Position numbers and translations under genes: made by a program
Source of the DNA: Siniperca chuatsi
Taxonomy: Eukaryota; Chordata; Actinopteri; Centrarchiformes; Sinipercidae
Assembly: GCF_020085105.1 (NCBI RefSeq)
Contig: NC_058055.1
Coordinates: 10,176,822-10,240,821 of the forward strand
DNA: 64,000 nt
Direction of reading: 5' to 3'
The notes under the pieces: model-generated
Database searches by the model: none
Seen by the model: only the letters and a program-made list of their open reading frames with translations
Told to the model about the DNA's origin: nothing
In this document: one piece after another, positions 1 to 13,300 of the stretch
Position numbering within the stretch: the stretch's first letter is position 1
Layout: each line of letters begins with the position of its first letter

Positions 1-2515
1 AAAGCTACACAAAGTAAGTCAACACTCCTCTGCTTGTTTTCTCTTGGCCTCATTCATCAATCTCAGTTTTCTGATTTCTCACTGGCAGCCAAAAGGTTTC
101 TTCGTTGATTTAAGCTGCTTTAAGCTCTGTGCAGGAAACATGAAAAAAAAGTGTTATGTATCATACACTCCACCTTCCCTCTCTGTCTCTTTCCCTCTTG
201 CTCAGAATAAGCTGAGTTAATGTTTAGTTCTTTCTATGTGGATTAGATGCCTTCTGAATGACCCACTAGTCTGTAAATTCTTGTGTTATGAAATCTGGTT
301 TCTTATCTTCCTTCGGTCACAGCACTCTTCTCACGGGTTCATGGCAAAATGCAAGGCCTCACAGCTTCAGAGGTTCAGTCTCTGATAAATCTCTCATCAG
401 AGAGCCTTCAACATGTAGCCAGTACTGTCAAATAATATGCCATTTTCCAGTTTAATATGTGCTCTGAACACCAGGCTGCTGGTTCAGGATATGGCAGTAA
501 AACTCTGCATGTGTTTGTCACACGTGTTGTCACATTAAGTTTTATGTGCAAGCGAGCGCTTTGGACTGTGAGATAACTTTAAGACTGCGACTTCAGTTGG
601 TGTTTGGGCGGTTCTCACTATCTTCAGTGATAAGGTAGAAATATGGAGCGCTGAATTAACAGTCTGGGTCAGCATCAGCATCAGCTGGGACTGTGCAGGA
701 TAAAAGGAAAAAAGGACTTGAACACTGTAAAATATAATCATGTGAACTAGTTTATCCGTTTAGATCCATCATGTTCACATCACAAAGCTTTCAGAACAAC
801 CTTTCAGCCTTTTGCTGACCTAAATGAATGACAGATCAAATTACGAGTTGAGATGGTATTAAATTGACTCAGGAAGTAACTACTGATGATGCAGTTTTAT
901 GTTGCAATAAGTTGTGAAACATCTTGGAACGGATGACTGCAAGTTACTATGATACAAAAGTTGAAGAATTTGGGCTGGGGGGTGAGAATGACGAATATAA
1001 CAGTAACAACTGGAGTTGCATCTGAGTAAGACACTTAACCCTCAAATGGCATGTAGGAGCTGATCAGTTGGCTAACATAGATAGGAGTGTTTGCTTGGGT
1101 GTATTAAAGAGTGCCGCTGTGTAAAGGTAAAGTAGAAGATTAATGGAAAAGCTCATGTGGGCTCAGAAATAATAATCTAGATAAAACGTAACAAAGTCAG
1201 TTATATCATTATGCAGTAGTTTTTCAATTTACTACTGTTTGAATAATAACGGTAAAAACAAAAGACAAAACATTACAGTGTGATTACAGCTGAGGTGGTT
1301 TGCTTTGAGTTTTACCTTGAAACAAATACTACCTGAGCACATGTGTCACACACAGAAGATTACGGAAGCCAGAAAGCTAATTAGGTGTGTGGTGACATGT
1401 TGAGTACTGAAACACTGAAGTACACAGAGCAAAAGCTGCAACATATTTAGACACATTATAGACACAAGGAGTTTTGAAATGCAGGACAGAACGCTAATTT
1501 ACAAATATATTGATTGAAAATGTAGTTAACTCTTTGCCAAAATATGTATGAGCAATGCAACAACTAATTTATGATATTTATTTTATATATATTTACAAAA
1601 TCACTGCAGTACCCTGAGCAGCACACACAGCTGGTTATCGACATTTTGGTTTTTGTGGGGGTTGTAGCTGTGACCCTGAGATTACAAGATGTTCCTAGTA
1701 ACTAATAGGCAACCCCCAGTTGATTTATAAAGTGCGCAGGTCTACACAATCTTCCAAAACACACACTCAAATACCTGTACACACACTCTGCTTGAATCAG
1801 TATTATGCTAGTTTGCAGTCTACTTAACAGTCGCGTTCACAGTATCTGCCCTGCAAAAGGTAGATATGCTTGAAATGCACAGTGCAGAGTGGCAGTGGCA
1901 TGACCAAATCTTGTGACATCCAATCAGGGGTTTACATGTGTAGTTCAGAGATCAAAGTGCAGGTTAGGACTAAAGGGTTAATCTGAAAGAGTAGACTCCC
2001 TGACTTCATCATCCGTAATCGTTCAATGCATGCAGAAATAAGTCCTAATGCTTGCAGCCGCTGGATGTTCTGCTGGGCGTGCCAGGACACCACAGGTTTA
2101 ACAGGTTTTATTGAGAAAGAGACTGTTCAAGAGTTTGGACATTTAAATATTAACTTCACCCTTGTTGCTGGTTTTGAAATAATTTAGTGGACAGGAAGAC
2201 GCTTCTCTTTCACATGCCCATATAACCACTGCAACCTCAGACAATGAACAGAGACACTAATGTGATCTATGGCAGCTAGGGCTCCAGTGTGGAGCTGTTA
2301 GATACAATGGTAATTTGTCAAACTATTAACACATATTGCATAAGACTGAAAAGCCTTTTGCAAGGGATGTTATAGGTGTGCCTTTCTGCCCTTTGGGGAC
2401 AAATATTAAACCCAGTTTGCCTGCAAAAATAAAACACAGATTCTTTCACAGACTCACACTATCCTACATGGTATCGCCAGCCTTTTTAAAATGCTGCAAA
2501 AAATTTACAGTTTGC
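1..2515. other. Upstream flank of tagln, no gene recognised
   Basis: AT-rich non-coding DNA. The open frames in it are short and have no family character. The family usually has a non-coding first exon and a promoter with SRF-binding CArG boxes upstream of the first coding exon. I scanned this stretch by eye for the perfect CArG pattern (CC, six A/T, GG) up to position 4000 and saw none, so I cannot place the tagln promoter or first exon here. Confidence 0.5.
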
Positions 2516-2873
2516 CCGGTTACTCAAGATAATCCACAGATTTGTTGTGAGCAGTTTCATGTAGGAACTATTTTCTTTCTACCGATAGTTCCTACATGAA
2601 ACTACTCACAACAAATCTGTGGATTATCTTGAGTAACTGGATCATGATTTCTGGAAAGAGACATTGCTGTTTTTCAAATGTATTTTTTTGGCACTTTGAG
2701 CACCACAAGCCGAGTGCCATATAGTCCCATTACATTCAAAAAATGCAGACATCTCTACGCCCGATTTTGCCAAAACTCGACAATTCACACCAAACAATCT
2801 AGATGGACAAATAGCACTACAGGTAAGAGGAAAGTTACGTATTTTTGATGTTGGGGTGAACTGTCCCTTAAAC
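2516..2873. repeat. MITE-like element with a 112-nt near-perfect hairpin
   Basis: Positions 2516-2571 and 2585-2640 are inverted copies of each other: 56-nt arms with only two mismatches around a 13-nt loop. The following sequence to 2873 ends in GTGAACTGTCCCTTAA, a terminus typical of teleost MITEs with TTAA-type ends. I could not identify a matching left terminus, so the element may be truncated on the left or joined to another one. It is non-coding; the open frames across it are an effect of the repeat. Confidence 0.7.
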
Positions 2874-3339
2874 AGGCTTTTTTTTGGGGGGGGGGGGTTC
2901 TTAAAGGCTGTTCCCATGGTGAGCAGCAGTGTGTTGTTTTGTACAGAGTCCTGTATACACATAGCTACCTTTGTCAGGGAGAGAGGAAGGAAATGACAGC
3001 TGAATGAGCAAACAGGATGCACGGAGCGGGGTGGTTCTGCTGAAGCCGGCAGGAAGCTCATACTGCATTAATAAGTGAGATAGGCTAACCATAATTACTT
3101 ACAGAGGACAGCAGGGTTGTAATTCTTGAAGACATTTGGCATTTTCAAATTCCATGGTACAAAATGTCTTTGTTAAATAATGACACCGACATGGTCTGGA
3201 TAATGGAAATACAAAGCTTCAATCTGTGGTTGTTTCCTACAGTAGTTAGTTATTAAAAATGTGCACATCATATTGATCATTATGATTAATAAAGACCATG
3301 AAATATTCCATTAAAATTATATGTGCCCTGCTGTAGAAA

Positions 3340-3667
3340 AGCAGACACACACGTATACATACTTATACAGCAAGCAGCTGGTTAGCTTAGCTTAGCATAA
3401 AGACTGGAAACAGGGGGAAATAACTAGCGTAAGTGTAAAAATGACAATTTACAGTTTTACAGGGATTATGTGCCAGACTATTGTTTGGCTTGAGTTGATT
3501 ATACAAACAAGATATGTTTCCAGTCTTTATGCTAAGCTAGGTTAACCAGCTCCCAGCATTGCTTCATATTTGAAACACAGATATGGGAGTGGTATAGTTT
3601 TTGTCATTTGACTCTCTGCCAGAAAGCGAATAATTGCATTTCCTAAAATGTAGAACTATTCCTTTAA
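3340..3667. repeat. Teleost MITE (GCTTAGCATAAAGACTGG family), partial
   Basis: Inverted segments at about 3375-3410 and 3517-3552 carry the motif TTAGCATAAAGACTGGAAAC and its complement. The right end has the terminus AGAACTATTCCTTTAA. The same family occurs twice more in this window, at 47454-47928 and 54128-54763, where both termini are visible. The left terminus is missing or diverged here. Confidence 0.8.
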
Positions 3668-3970
3668 CCATCAGCACTAGATGCCTGTTTTCAACATTTA
3701 CAACCTATTTTTAACCTTAACTAACAAAAGTTTGAACAATAAAACAGCCCCTTGAACAAGCCCACTTTTGAAAAATGTCCTCATTCTGAAACTAATATGT
3801 TCTCACAAAAGGCAGAACACACAACAGAAACACATTCCCACGCACATGCACACTTCAGGACTAGAGTGACTAAAATCCCATTTGTTCTGACTGCTTGCCA
3901 AGACTGTGGGTGTGAGCAGGGCAGGGATTTGAATGCGAATGTTGTTACGTCTATCAAATGTACATATTGA

Positions 3971-5029
<1,059 letters not shown>

Positions 5030-5975
5030 ATCTGAGCAGTGCTTAAAGCATCCTCTGAGACACTCCTTCTGCCCTCTGAAAGGCCAGTGAGGACAGAGAA
5101 ACTCTGACTCTTACTACGGCCATGAGGAGAAATGTAACTTGACTGTTTTTAAGACTAAACTGGATGAAAAACATGGACCAAACGAGAACATGTGCACATA
5201 TACAACACATACTTCATGTTGAGCACACATACCTAAATAGATACCTTTAACAGTACAAGTAAACAATTAAACAGAGCATTTTACATAGTAAACTGTAAAA
5301 ATAATTTCTTAAAGGATCATTCCAGTAATTTTGCATGTTTTAACCCACTAACTAAAAATCAAATGTGCTTTACATTACTGTAAATCGTAAGATTTTTGAT
5401 TGATTTCTTACCTTCCAGACATCCAGAGGTTTCACTTCATTTCAGTTCACTATAAAATTCAACTTGCAGAGACTTGTAACTTGCTTGAGAGAAGTAAACC
5501 ATCACATTCAACATTTAGTTTGCTTTATTCTTTATTATAACAGCCACATTATTGAGCCATGCAGTCAGAAACTCTACCTGTTGGTGCATTCAAGGACACT
5601 CTGATGTCTGAGCTTTGAGAATTTTTAATGGATGAAACAACCAAATCCATTATTTATTTTTCACATTGTTTGTTTTTTGTTTCTCAAGCAAGTGTGTGGA
5701 GTGATGTAAAGTTAAGCACAAAATTTGAAGTTAATAGGTTAAAACAAGCAAATCTAAGTAGTCAAGTATATGTAATTTTAGAAAGTGAATTGCCTGGTTT
5801 AAAAATGTTTGAAGAAAAACAAAAATACAGTCATGTGTGTGTCTCACCTGCTCCATAACACAACCTGCAGTTAGATTCTCTCAGTTAACTAATTTCTAAT
5901 CAAAATGTCTTTTTAGAGTTTAATACACCATATATAATGATGATGATTTTGAAATAAAGTTCGATTTACCTGTAA
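5030..5975 (+). other. tagln: Probable 3' UTR of tagln with polyadenylation signal
   Basis: The sequence after the tagln stop codon is AT-rich and free of recognised repeats. It contains AATAAA at 5953-5958, the first good signal downstream. The UTR extent is inferred; no transcript evidence is available. Confidence 0.5.
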
Positions 5976-7439
5976 AGAAGCCTCTTGTGTGATGAATAGA
6001 TTAACTGAGATAGTAGTAGGCTTTGTCCACATCTACTGATATTGATCGCACACTGCAAATATCACTGTGCTGTGTGATTCTTCACCAGGTAAACAGTAAG
6101 AGATGAACTAATGTAGCAACCCATAATAGGACACCTACCTGTGTTTGCTTTAAACCTGAGCTGAACTCCACACAGAGATAAGCAGATGAAATAAAAAAAA
6201 AGGCAATCTGCCCAAATGTGGGAGGAGAGAGAAAATTATGGGAGGGAGTGATGATGGGTGGGGATAAAGCCTGGATTTTCCACGGCTGGGCTTTGCCTGG
6301 TTGGATGGAACAAGAGAAACAAGGGAGATTCAGAGGACTATCAATATCTCCTGCCAAAGTTTTGTTTATACTGTTTTTTGCTTGAGTACCGACTAAGCTG
6401 TTCAGCATGAACTCATTCAGTAAAAGGCCAGAGATGGAGAAGAAAAGCAGGAAGGAGAAGACAGAAAAAGAATAAAGTTAGGTTTGATGATTGAAAGAGA
6501 TTATAAAGAAACAACAGGAAGAAGTGGTACTTAAAAAAAGAAAAAAAGACATGTCCAGATGGAGTCGAACACAGGAGATTAAGGTGGCTGGGGTCAGAAG
6601 GAGTATAGGTCAAGACAAAAGGACTTAAGAAATCGAAGAGCATTTCCAAAAAAGGAGTTGTAGAGGGAGGGCAAACAGAAAGACTTCCTTTTCCCCTTCC
6701 TTTTTATTCTTGGTCTGTTAACAGGAAACTGTGTTTAGAGCTTTGACACAGAGTTAGTATATTTCAAATTCATGACAAACAAGTACGAATTTAAGTAAAT
6801 AGATAAGTCTGTCCAAGTGGTTGCATATTCTTATGTTTGATTTCTTTTATTTTTAGTTTCTATTATCAATTATTTTCACAATCAAAGCATTAGAAAACTG
6901 TTCTTCTTACATGCTTGATCACTGTGCAGTCCCACTTATGTTAAAAAGTTCATAAAGACTTTTTACAGCAACCACTTGCCCCTGAGCAGCAAGATCATTT
7001 GCTGATTATAATGTCCTCAATACTAACACTTACTCCACTGTTGATGAAACTCCAGTACATTAGTCTCTGCAGTACAACAGCTGGTATCCCAGCTGCAGTA
7101 TATAATAAGAATTGCCAAAAAGTGTTTATTATTTCAACACTAATATTTATTTCAACGCTAGCAGACTGGTGTGTTTAGGCATAAGCGAGCTCTTTGAGTC
7201 TCACACTACTCAACACATCTTGAGTTTATCTCAAGGTTCCATTAACATAATGTGCCAGCTTTTGTGACCTGACATATTTACACTGGAACTGGGATTCCTT
7301 TTTACTGTTTGTCACCCGTATCTATGGACATCATCATCAACATCACTGCCAAACTGTTTAGGTCAAGAAACAAAAATATTTCAAAAGATGTGCAAGGCAG
7401 GTCAGATTACTACTGTAAGTCAATACAACAGATCAGATT
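5976..7439. other. Intergenic; purine-rich tract at about 6417-6700
   Basis: No gene is recognised. About 280 bases from 6417 are strongly purine-biased on the plus strand (GA-rich with A-runs). This explains the long phenylalanine- and leucine-rich open frames on the minus strand, which I do not consider genes. Confidence 0.5.
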
Positions 7440-7592
7440 TAAATAGATACTTTTAAATGAAATTTCTGGTTTTTATTAGTGTTTCATTATCATGTTTCTT
7501 ATTGTCTTGTTTGTTGTATGGTATTGACCTGAGCAAAATGAATTTTCCCTTTGTGGACAATAAAGAACATCTAATCTAATCTAAACAAATCT
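7440..7592 (+). repeat. LINE 3' tail ending in ATCTA repeats
   Basis: The motif TTTGTGGACAATAAAGAACA followed by repeated ATCTA units is the usual 3' end of a teleost non-LTR retrotransposon. Only the 3' untranslated end remains. The left border is approximate. Confidence 0.6.
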
Positions 7593-8593
7593 AATTAAGC
7601 ACTTTATCATTGGAAGATCGTGATATCAAGTAAACACATTTTACAAATGTATTACACTGTTGTTTCATCACTTTTCAGGAGATAAAAGTTGATGTGGTGA
7701 GAGATGTGATTCCTTTATCATTAATTGTGTCAGGAACACTTATGATTTATACCTTGTCATCTATTGACTAACTGGGCAACAACCTTTAGCATATATAATT
7801 TACTCCCTGATTTAGCATTCTTATCAGTTATTATTTGTTACACTGTAGTGAAGTGCAACTTATTAATGATTAATTCATGACTTGGTTAAGTGATTCATGA
7901 TTACTTAAGGATTAATTTATCATTAATTGATCATTTTAGTAAATCTGAGTAAAAACGGTGCCTTGAAAGATTCACTGAGTTGTTAGCAAGCTGTAAATGA
8001 TGTAAACAGATACATAATGGTTGTGGCAGCAGCAGCAGTCATTGAAGCTGGTTTGCAACAATAAGGTTACTGAGTCTGGGTGCACAAACCTGAGAGAAGT
8101 AAACTACAATTCCCCTCTTTTTATAGGTAGGTATCCTTGAGCAAGGCCCTTAACTCCATAAAGCCTCTGCAGTGGAGCTACTCAGTAAAACCCTGTGGTT
8201 GTATTCTTTTACGTTGAGGAATGAGGTCGTGTAACTATGTAAATGCGAGGCAAAATTGGACACCATGTGACTTTCAGGTAGACTGAAAAACACATTTGTC
8301 TCATTTGAAATATATATTAATATAATATTATATAATATTATATATATGTATATACATATGCAATATAATATATAACACATTGCCTGGTGCTCCCTTTTTT
8401 TAATCCTTATCTCAGTCTCAATCTTTTTAACATTTCTACAGCTAAGTTTTAGCAGAGCAGCGGCCCAGCCTTTTTGACACAGGAGCTATTTTTTTCATTC
8501 CATCAGGGTTTTAATGAACGTGTGGAAACACCAAAACACCACTGGCCTCACTGCAGCGGAATGCACTTTGCTGCCATACAGGGGCATAACTGG

Positions 8594-8805
8594 GGCGACG
8601 ATTAGCCTTGAGGTTAAAGAAGTGGCCTTATGACTGGAAAGATGCCAGTTTGAATCCTTAGACTGAGAACATGTGAATGGGGAAGCTGATGTAACACCGT
8701 CTTCTCAGTGACCCTTGCTCAACAGCTACCACTGTGCTGTCGAGCAAGGGGCCAGTGGTTGGAGGCCTCACTGCTTCAGTGGCTACAGTAGACGGCTGAC
8801 TTCAT
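8594..8805 (+). repeat. tRNA-derived SINE, decayed
   Basis: A degenerate tRNA-like head contains GAGGTTAAAGAAGTGGCCTT followed by a box-B-like GCCAGTTTGAATCC at about 8644-8657. Next comes the tRNA-unrelated body with AGCTGATG, then ACCACTGTGCTGTCGAGCAA and CAGTGGCTACAGTAGACGGC. This order matches the common fish SINE with a 'CTTGAGCAAGGC' body. A separate fragment with TCCTTGAGCAAGGCCCTTAA lies at about 8128-8155. It is diverged and presumably inactive. Confidence 0.7.
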
Positions 8806-10189
8806 TAACGCCAAAAAGTCATTCAAAGGTCAATTTAAAATTCAGGAACCATACAGCTCTGTTCTCAAGTTCTCAAAATTAGTTTTCAGTTGTGTCTCAA
8901 GAGGAAAGATACAATGTTGCACACTTGAAAACAAAGGGTACAGGAGGAGAAGTGTGTTTTTCTACCAGTGTCTGTACCAAGCACATGATGGGCTTCTAAT
9001 GTGTAACTTCTGAGCCATCATACAAAGCTATGTCATATAGTTTAAGGCCCAAACTTGAACCAGTCAGGCTGAAGTAAAGTAGCCAAGTCCAGACCTTAAG
9101 ACTCATGTAAATAAAATGGCCTTTCAGTCTGATTGTCAGGCTAGAATTAATGTTACAGTTAGTAAAGTCAGTAAGATATGACACTGAATAAGCCATTTGA
9201 GTGATGTAGTGAAAAACTGCAGAGACCTGGCGTCAATTTCTGGCAGTGTTGTTTCTGGTTTGGCCCACAACATCACTGGCGAGACTGTCCTTCCAAGAAA
9301 AACAACAGCATCAGTCATTTTAGCAAGTGCCCCAAAATGACATATGCTTACATTCAAGTGACAAAGACCTCTAGTGGCCGTAGTAATTACAACGGGAGCA
9401 AAGGAGGAAGTTAGGTGACCAAGTTATGGAGGAACCACTGCATAGGGAAGAGGTCAGGGTGGATTTATGTGTCAAAAAAAACATCAGACTTAAACATGAG
9501 AGACTGCTGTTCGTTTGCTGTTTCCAACTGACATTGAAGGTTGTTTTTTTTTAACCACGTGGCTATTACTCTAACCAAAGCTAACCCTAATCCCTAACCC
9601 TTTACCTAAACCTTACCAGGTCGATTTTGTGCCTACACCTAGCTACAACTGATTTATTTTTCAACAGTGATGTGTAACAGTTTGGGAAGGCAAAGAGAAA
9701 TGGTGTCATCCTGCTGATAATGGCGTCTGATCAGAAAACAATCCTATGTGTTATTCTAGAGGGCATGGACAACCGCCGTACTTAGTCGTTTAATTAGGAG
9801 GATTTGTTGTAACTGGCAGTCGGTGGGTGGGAAGGCAGATGAGCACAGGCACAGATGAGAAGGGAATCCAATTTTAATTTGTTTTGTAGGCATGTATGGT
9901 TTGTATGAAATGTCAGGAATAGATGTTAGGCCTGTGGTTATGAGTGACATACCCCATTTCAAAAGTCACAATGCTTGTAAATAAATCTTAAAATGAAGGA
10001 GGAGGACAAGTGAGAGGAGTTGTGGAATGTGAGCAAAACAGATAATAGGTTTGTAGCAGTTAAAATCCTGCTGATAAAAACAGCCTGGTTAAGATAGTGA
10101 TTGGCTGTAGGCCTAGAAAAGGCCAAAGGGCAGCCTGTCCTACTGAGAATTTCACTCTGAACTACATTTAAACAGCAAACATTCAGCTT
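8806..10189. other. Intergenic, no gene recognised
   Basis: Mixed-composition non-coding DNA. A short degenerate telomere-like stretch (CTAACCCTAATCCCTAACCC) lies at about 9581-9600. None of the open frames show family motifs. Confidence 0.4.
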
Positions 10190-10335
10190 TTCTGACCTGT
10201 TTTTATAGTGTTTTATAGTGTATCATATTGTTTGCTAGTACTTTCTCCTGTGTGCACTGACGTAAAGGCAAAGTACTGTAACAAAGAGTTTCCCTACGGG
10301 GATCAATAAAGTATTTCTGATTCTGATTTCTGATT
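10190..10335 (+). repeat. 3' tail of the CR1/L2/Rex-type LINE, plus strand
   Basis: It carries the same 3' end as the minus-strand LINE at 23031-24665: TGTGTGCACTGACGT, then CCTACGGGGATCAATAAAGT, then TTCTGATTCTG units. The copy is truncated to about 145 bp, typical of 5'-truncated retrotransposition. Confidence 0.8.
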
Positions 10336-13300
10336 GTTACTGTACGGGTGCAGGCGTTTATAGATTGGTTTGTATGCAGCAGGATGGTGTCAGTCCAAGG
10401 TCATTAAGTGATGCCACAAAAGGCTGCAGTCAAGAAATGATTGCCCTGGGTCAAAGGCTGGGGAAGTAAATAGGACTGGCTGACCCTGACCTGAGACCTG
10501 CTGAATTAGCTTTAGAACAATGATCGAGAGGTGCAGCACAGAAATCAATCGGAATGAATGAACTTGGTCGTGGAGTAGAAAGACCCTTTGGAATTCTTCT
10601 GCACTGTTTGAGTGAGGCAGAGATGGTGTTACACAAGCCTTAACGCAGGTAAAACAGCACGTTTTGCGGCAAATTATGAACCAGATTGGTTGTAATTTTG
10701 GCACTGTAAGCACTGACAAATTGCCTTCCAAAGTGGTTTCATGGAGGTGTAATTTGAGGTGGAGATCCTCCTGAGTGGGATCTGTAAAACGGTGACAAGC
10801 AACAGTGTTTATGAAATAGAGAGTCACTCAGCTGGAGACTGCAGGTTTGGAGACTCAGAATGGTTAAGCATGGTTGTCACATCAGATATGATAAACATTG
10901 CCTCCAGGCTGAGGTCAACATGAAGACTGAATGTGTGTGTGTGTGTGGATGACTCATAGGCATGAATATGGTTGATCCGGAACCACAGAGGAAGGTGCTG
11001 TGGTATGACTGCATGCGTTGTTAGCTCTTTACATGGCGGCATTGAATGATAAGAGGGTGAAAAAGGTAGGTCACAGGAGTATCAGGTGTAAATGGTGGGT
11101 AAGCTGAGTCAGGAAGCAGGTGTTTCCCCTCAAAACTGTTGGTTTGAGGCCAAATATTGAGATCTGAAAGGTGAACCCTCCATTCAAACGCCATGAGAGG
11201 AAGACAAAGCTGTTAAAGCAGCGTGACAAGGCAAAAACTCAGAGCGTGCAGTTAAATATCCACTTAGTGCTCAAAGCTCACCTTGAGGTAATGCTGCCTC
11301 CGTTTAAACCATCTTTTAGATTTTTCTATAACGTGCAAAAAAACACGTTTTCATTTCAACACTTTGTGCTGCTGCAATTTATCACCTAATCAACCGATCA
11401 AGACAGTCCTTAGCAGCTACCGTCAGACACTAAGGTCTGACGTTAGCTGCTGCAGTGAAGCTGTAAAATGCTTTGTGCAGAGGAGGAGTTCCTCAGTGAA
11501 AGTGATGTGGCCTTTTGTCTGTATATGAATCCGGGAGTCGCAGTCATGTAAATTCATGTGCCAGATAACGTTCTTGCTGCTGATTTATAGAAAAGCCTCT
11601 TTCAGAAACACGTATAAAAATTGACATTATATAACACTTTATGGAAGTTGAACCATTATGAATATTTGGGTGCAAGGAGCTCGTGGTTCGATTCAATATG
11701 TGACTGTGAGTACCTGAGAATCAAATAACTACAAATATAAAATAACACATCTACAAAACCTCCCAAGGACTGCATTGGACCGCACTCATGAGGGCCCTCA
11801 CCTGGCTGATGCTGGTTACTACCCCAGGCAGAGGCACATTTTCAACACCTAATAATAACCCTAACCCTAACCACAATCTCTTGGTGACAGCAAATGTAGT
11901 TTTCTGATGTAAAATAAGTGCTGCTAAGTGTAAAAACAAAAATGGCACATCATTCATTAGGGGTTCGGGTTTTCTGCTTTTATCAGCAACTTCTGTATTT
12001 CATTTTCTCTGAAAATGATATAATCTGAATGTGAAGTTAAAACATGTGATGGGTTTATTTTAACTTTTGACCATGAAATACAACATCACAAGGGTCACAG
12101 CACATGGCACTTATATAGCTCATCGCTTCATCACAAATCATGACATCTGAGAGTCACATTGCATGGTGATCAAAGAAACTGAACCCCATGAGTGAAATTT
12201 GACTAATTTAGAAGTAAATTAGATTTTTTTGGAATATATTATCACAGAGGACGTCAGGTCAAAGAACTAAATCAACAGTGGACCAGCATTGTGTACAGTT
12301 ATTCAGAGTATGTGGGCAGTTGAACTTTTTCTGGACCAAATGCTTAATAACGTGTCATTGCTGAAGTGGTAAATGAGTAGGCATTTTAGTATACGATTAG
12401 AGTCACTGTGCTGTGTTATTAGATTGAGCCGAAACAACACACAAGGCCAGGTGTAGATTTTATCAGGATGTAGCTAACTTTCCGGTGACGCCTCTGTCTT
12501 CAGTTAATGCCTGTTGGGATTAGAAAGTTATCACTTCCCATTTTCAAAAAGTTGTTGTTGATAGACGAAGCAGTCAAATATTTATCTATAGTCTACATGG
12601 CCAGATTTAAAAACATTCAGTGGATGTTTAGATTTGGATCACTGGCAGTCTAAACATGTGTGGTATGGAAATGTACCAGCTGTGGACAAAGTGTCTGTGT
12701 TTATTTTTATTTTCCTAGATGTTTAAGGCACACACAGGAAAGTAACTTTCAACATTTTCTTTTTACCATTTCAGCTAATGCAGATTTATGTGCTTTTTAC
12801 AGCATCACAACTCTTAAGATGGAAAAACTAGTAAAAATAACTAAGCTTTAATTCCTCAAACTTTCCTGTGTCAGAGACATGAACTCATAATGCGAATCCA
12901 GCATACCTGACTTCAGACAATTACTTTACGTTGTTTCGTTTTGTGCTGAGCTCAATGTGTTAACAGTGTTTCAAACTTCACACTCAGTGGACTGTCTGCA
13001 GTACAGGCCTCCAGATGGACCAACTATTTTAGCTACACTTGGACAGTTTTGGGTCACAGTTAAAATTAATGAGAGCAACATTAAAAGTGAGCGAATGGTT
13101 TATTAACTAAGTACTTTACAACTGGCCAGCAATCATATACACTCCAGCATGCCTAACTAAAAGTTTAATGAGGATGTTTTAACATGAGTCTACATTGCCT
13201 CTGAGTGCTATTGGTGAATTATTACAACTTTAGAGATGTTAAATTGGAGAAAGCAAATTAATTAGGCAATAAGGAACTCTCTGGATAAAGAGAGAAGGCG

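Noticed and set aside
10390-10827. 145-codon open frame on the minus strand
   Set aside because: No splice context, no domain and no coding-like composition; in an intergenic, repeat-bearing region.
11858-11872. CCCTAA telomere-like units
   Set aside because: Only two to three units, imperfect; too short for a true interstitial telomere and common in fish repeats.
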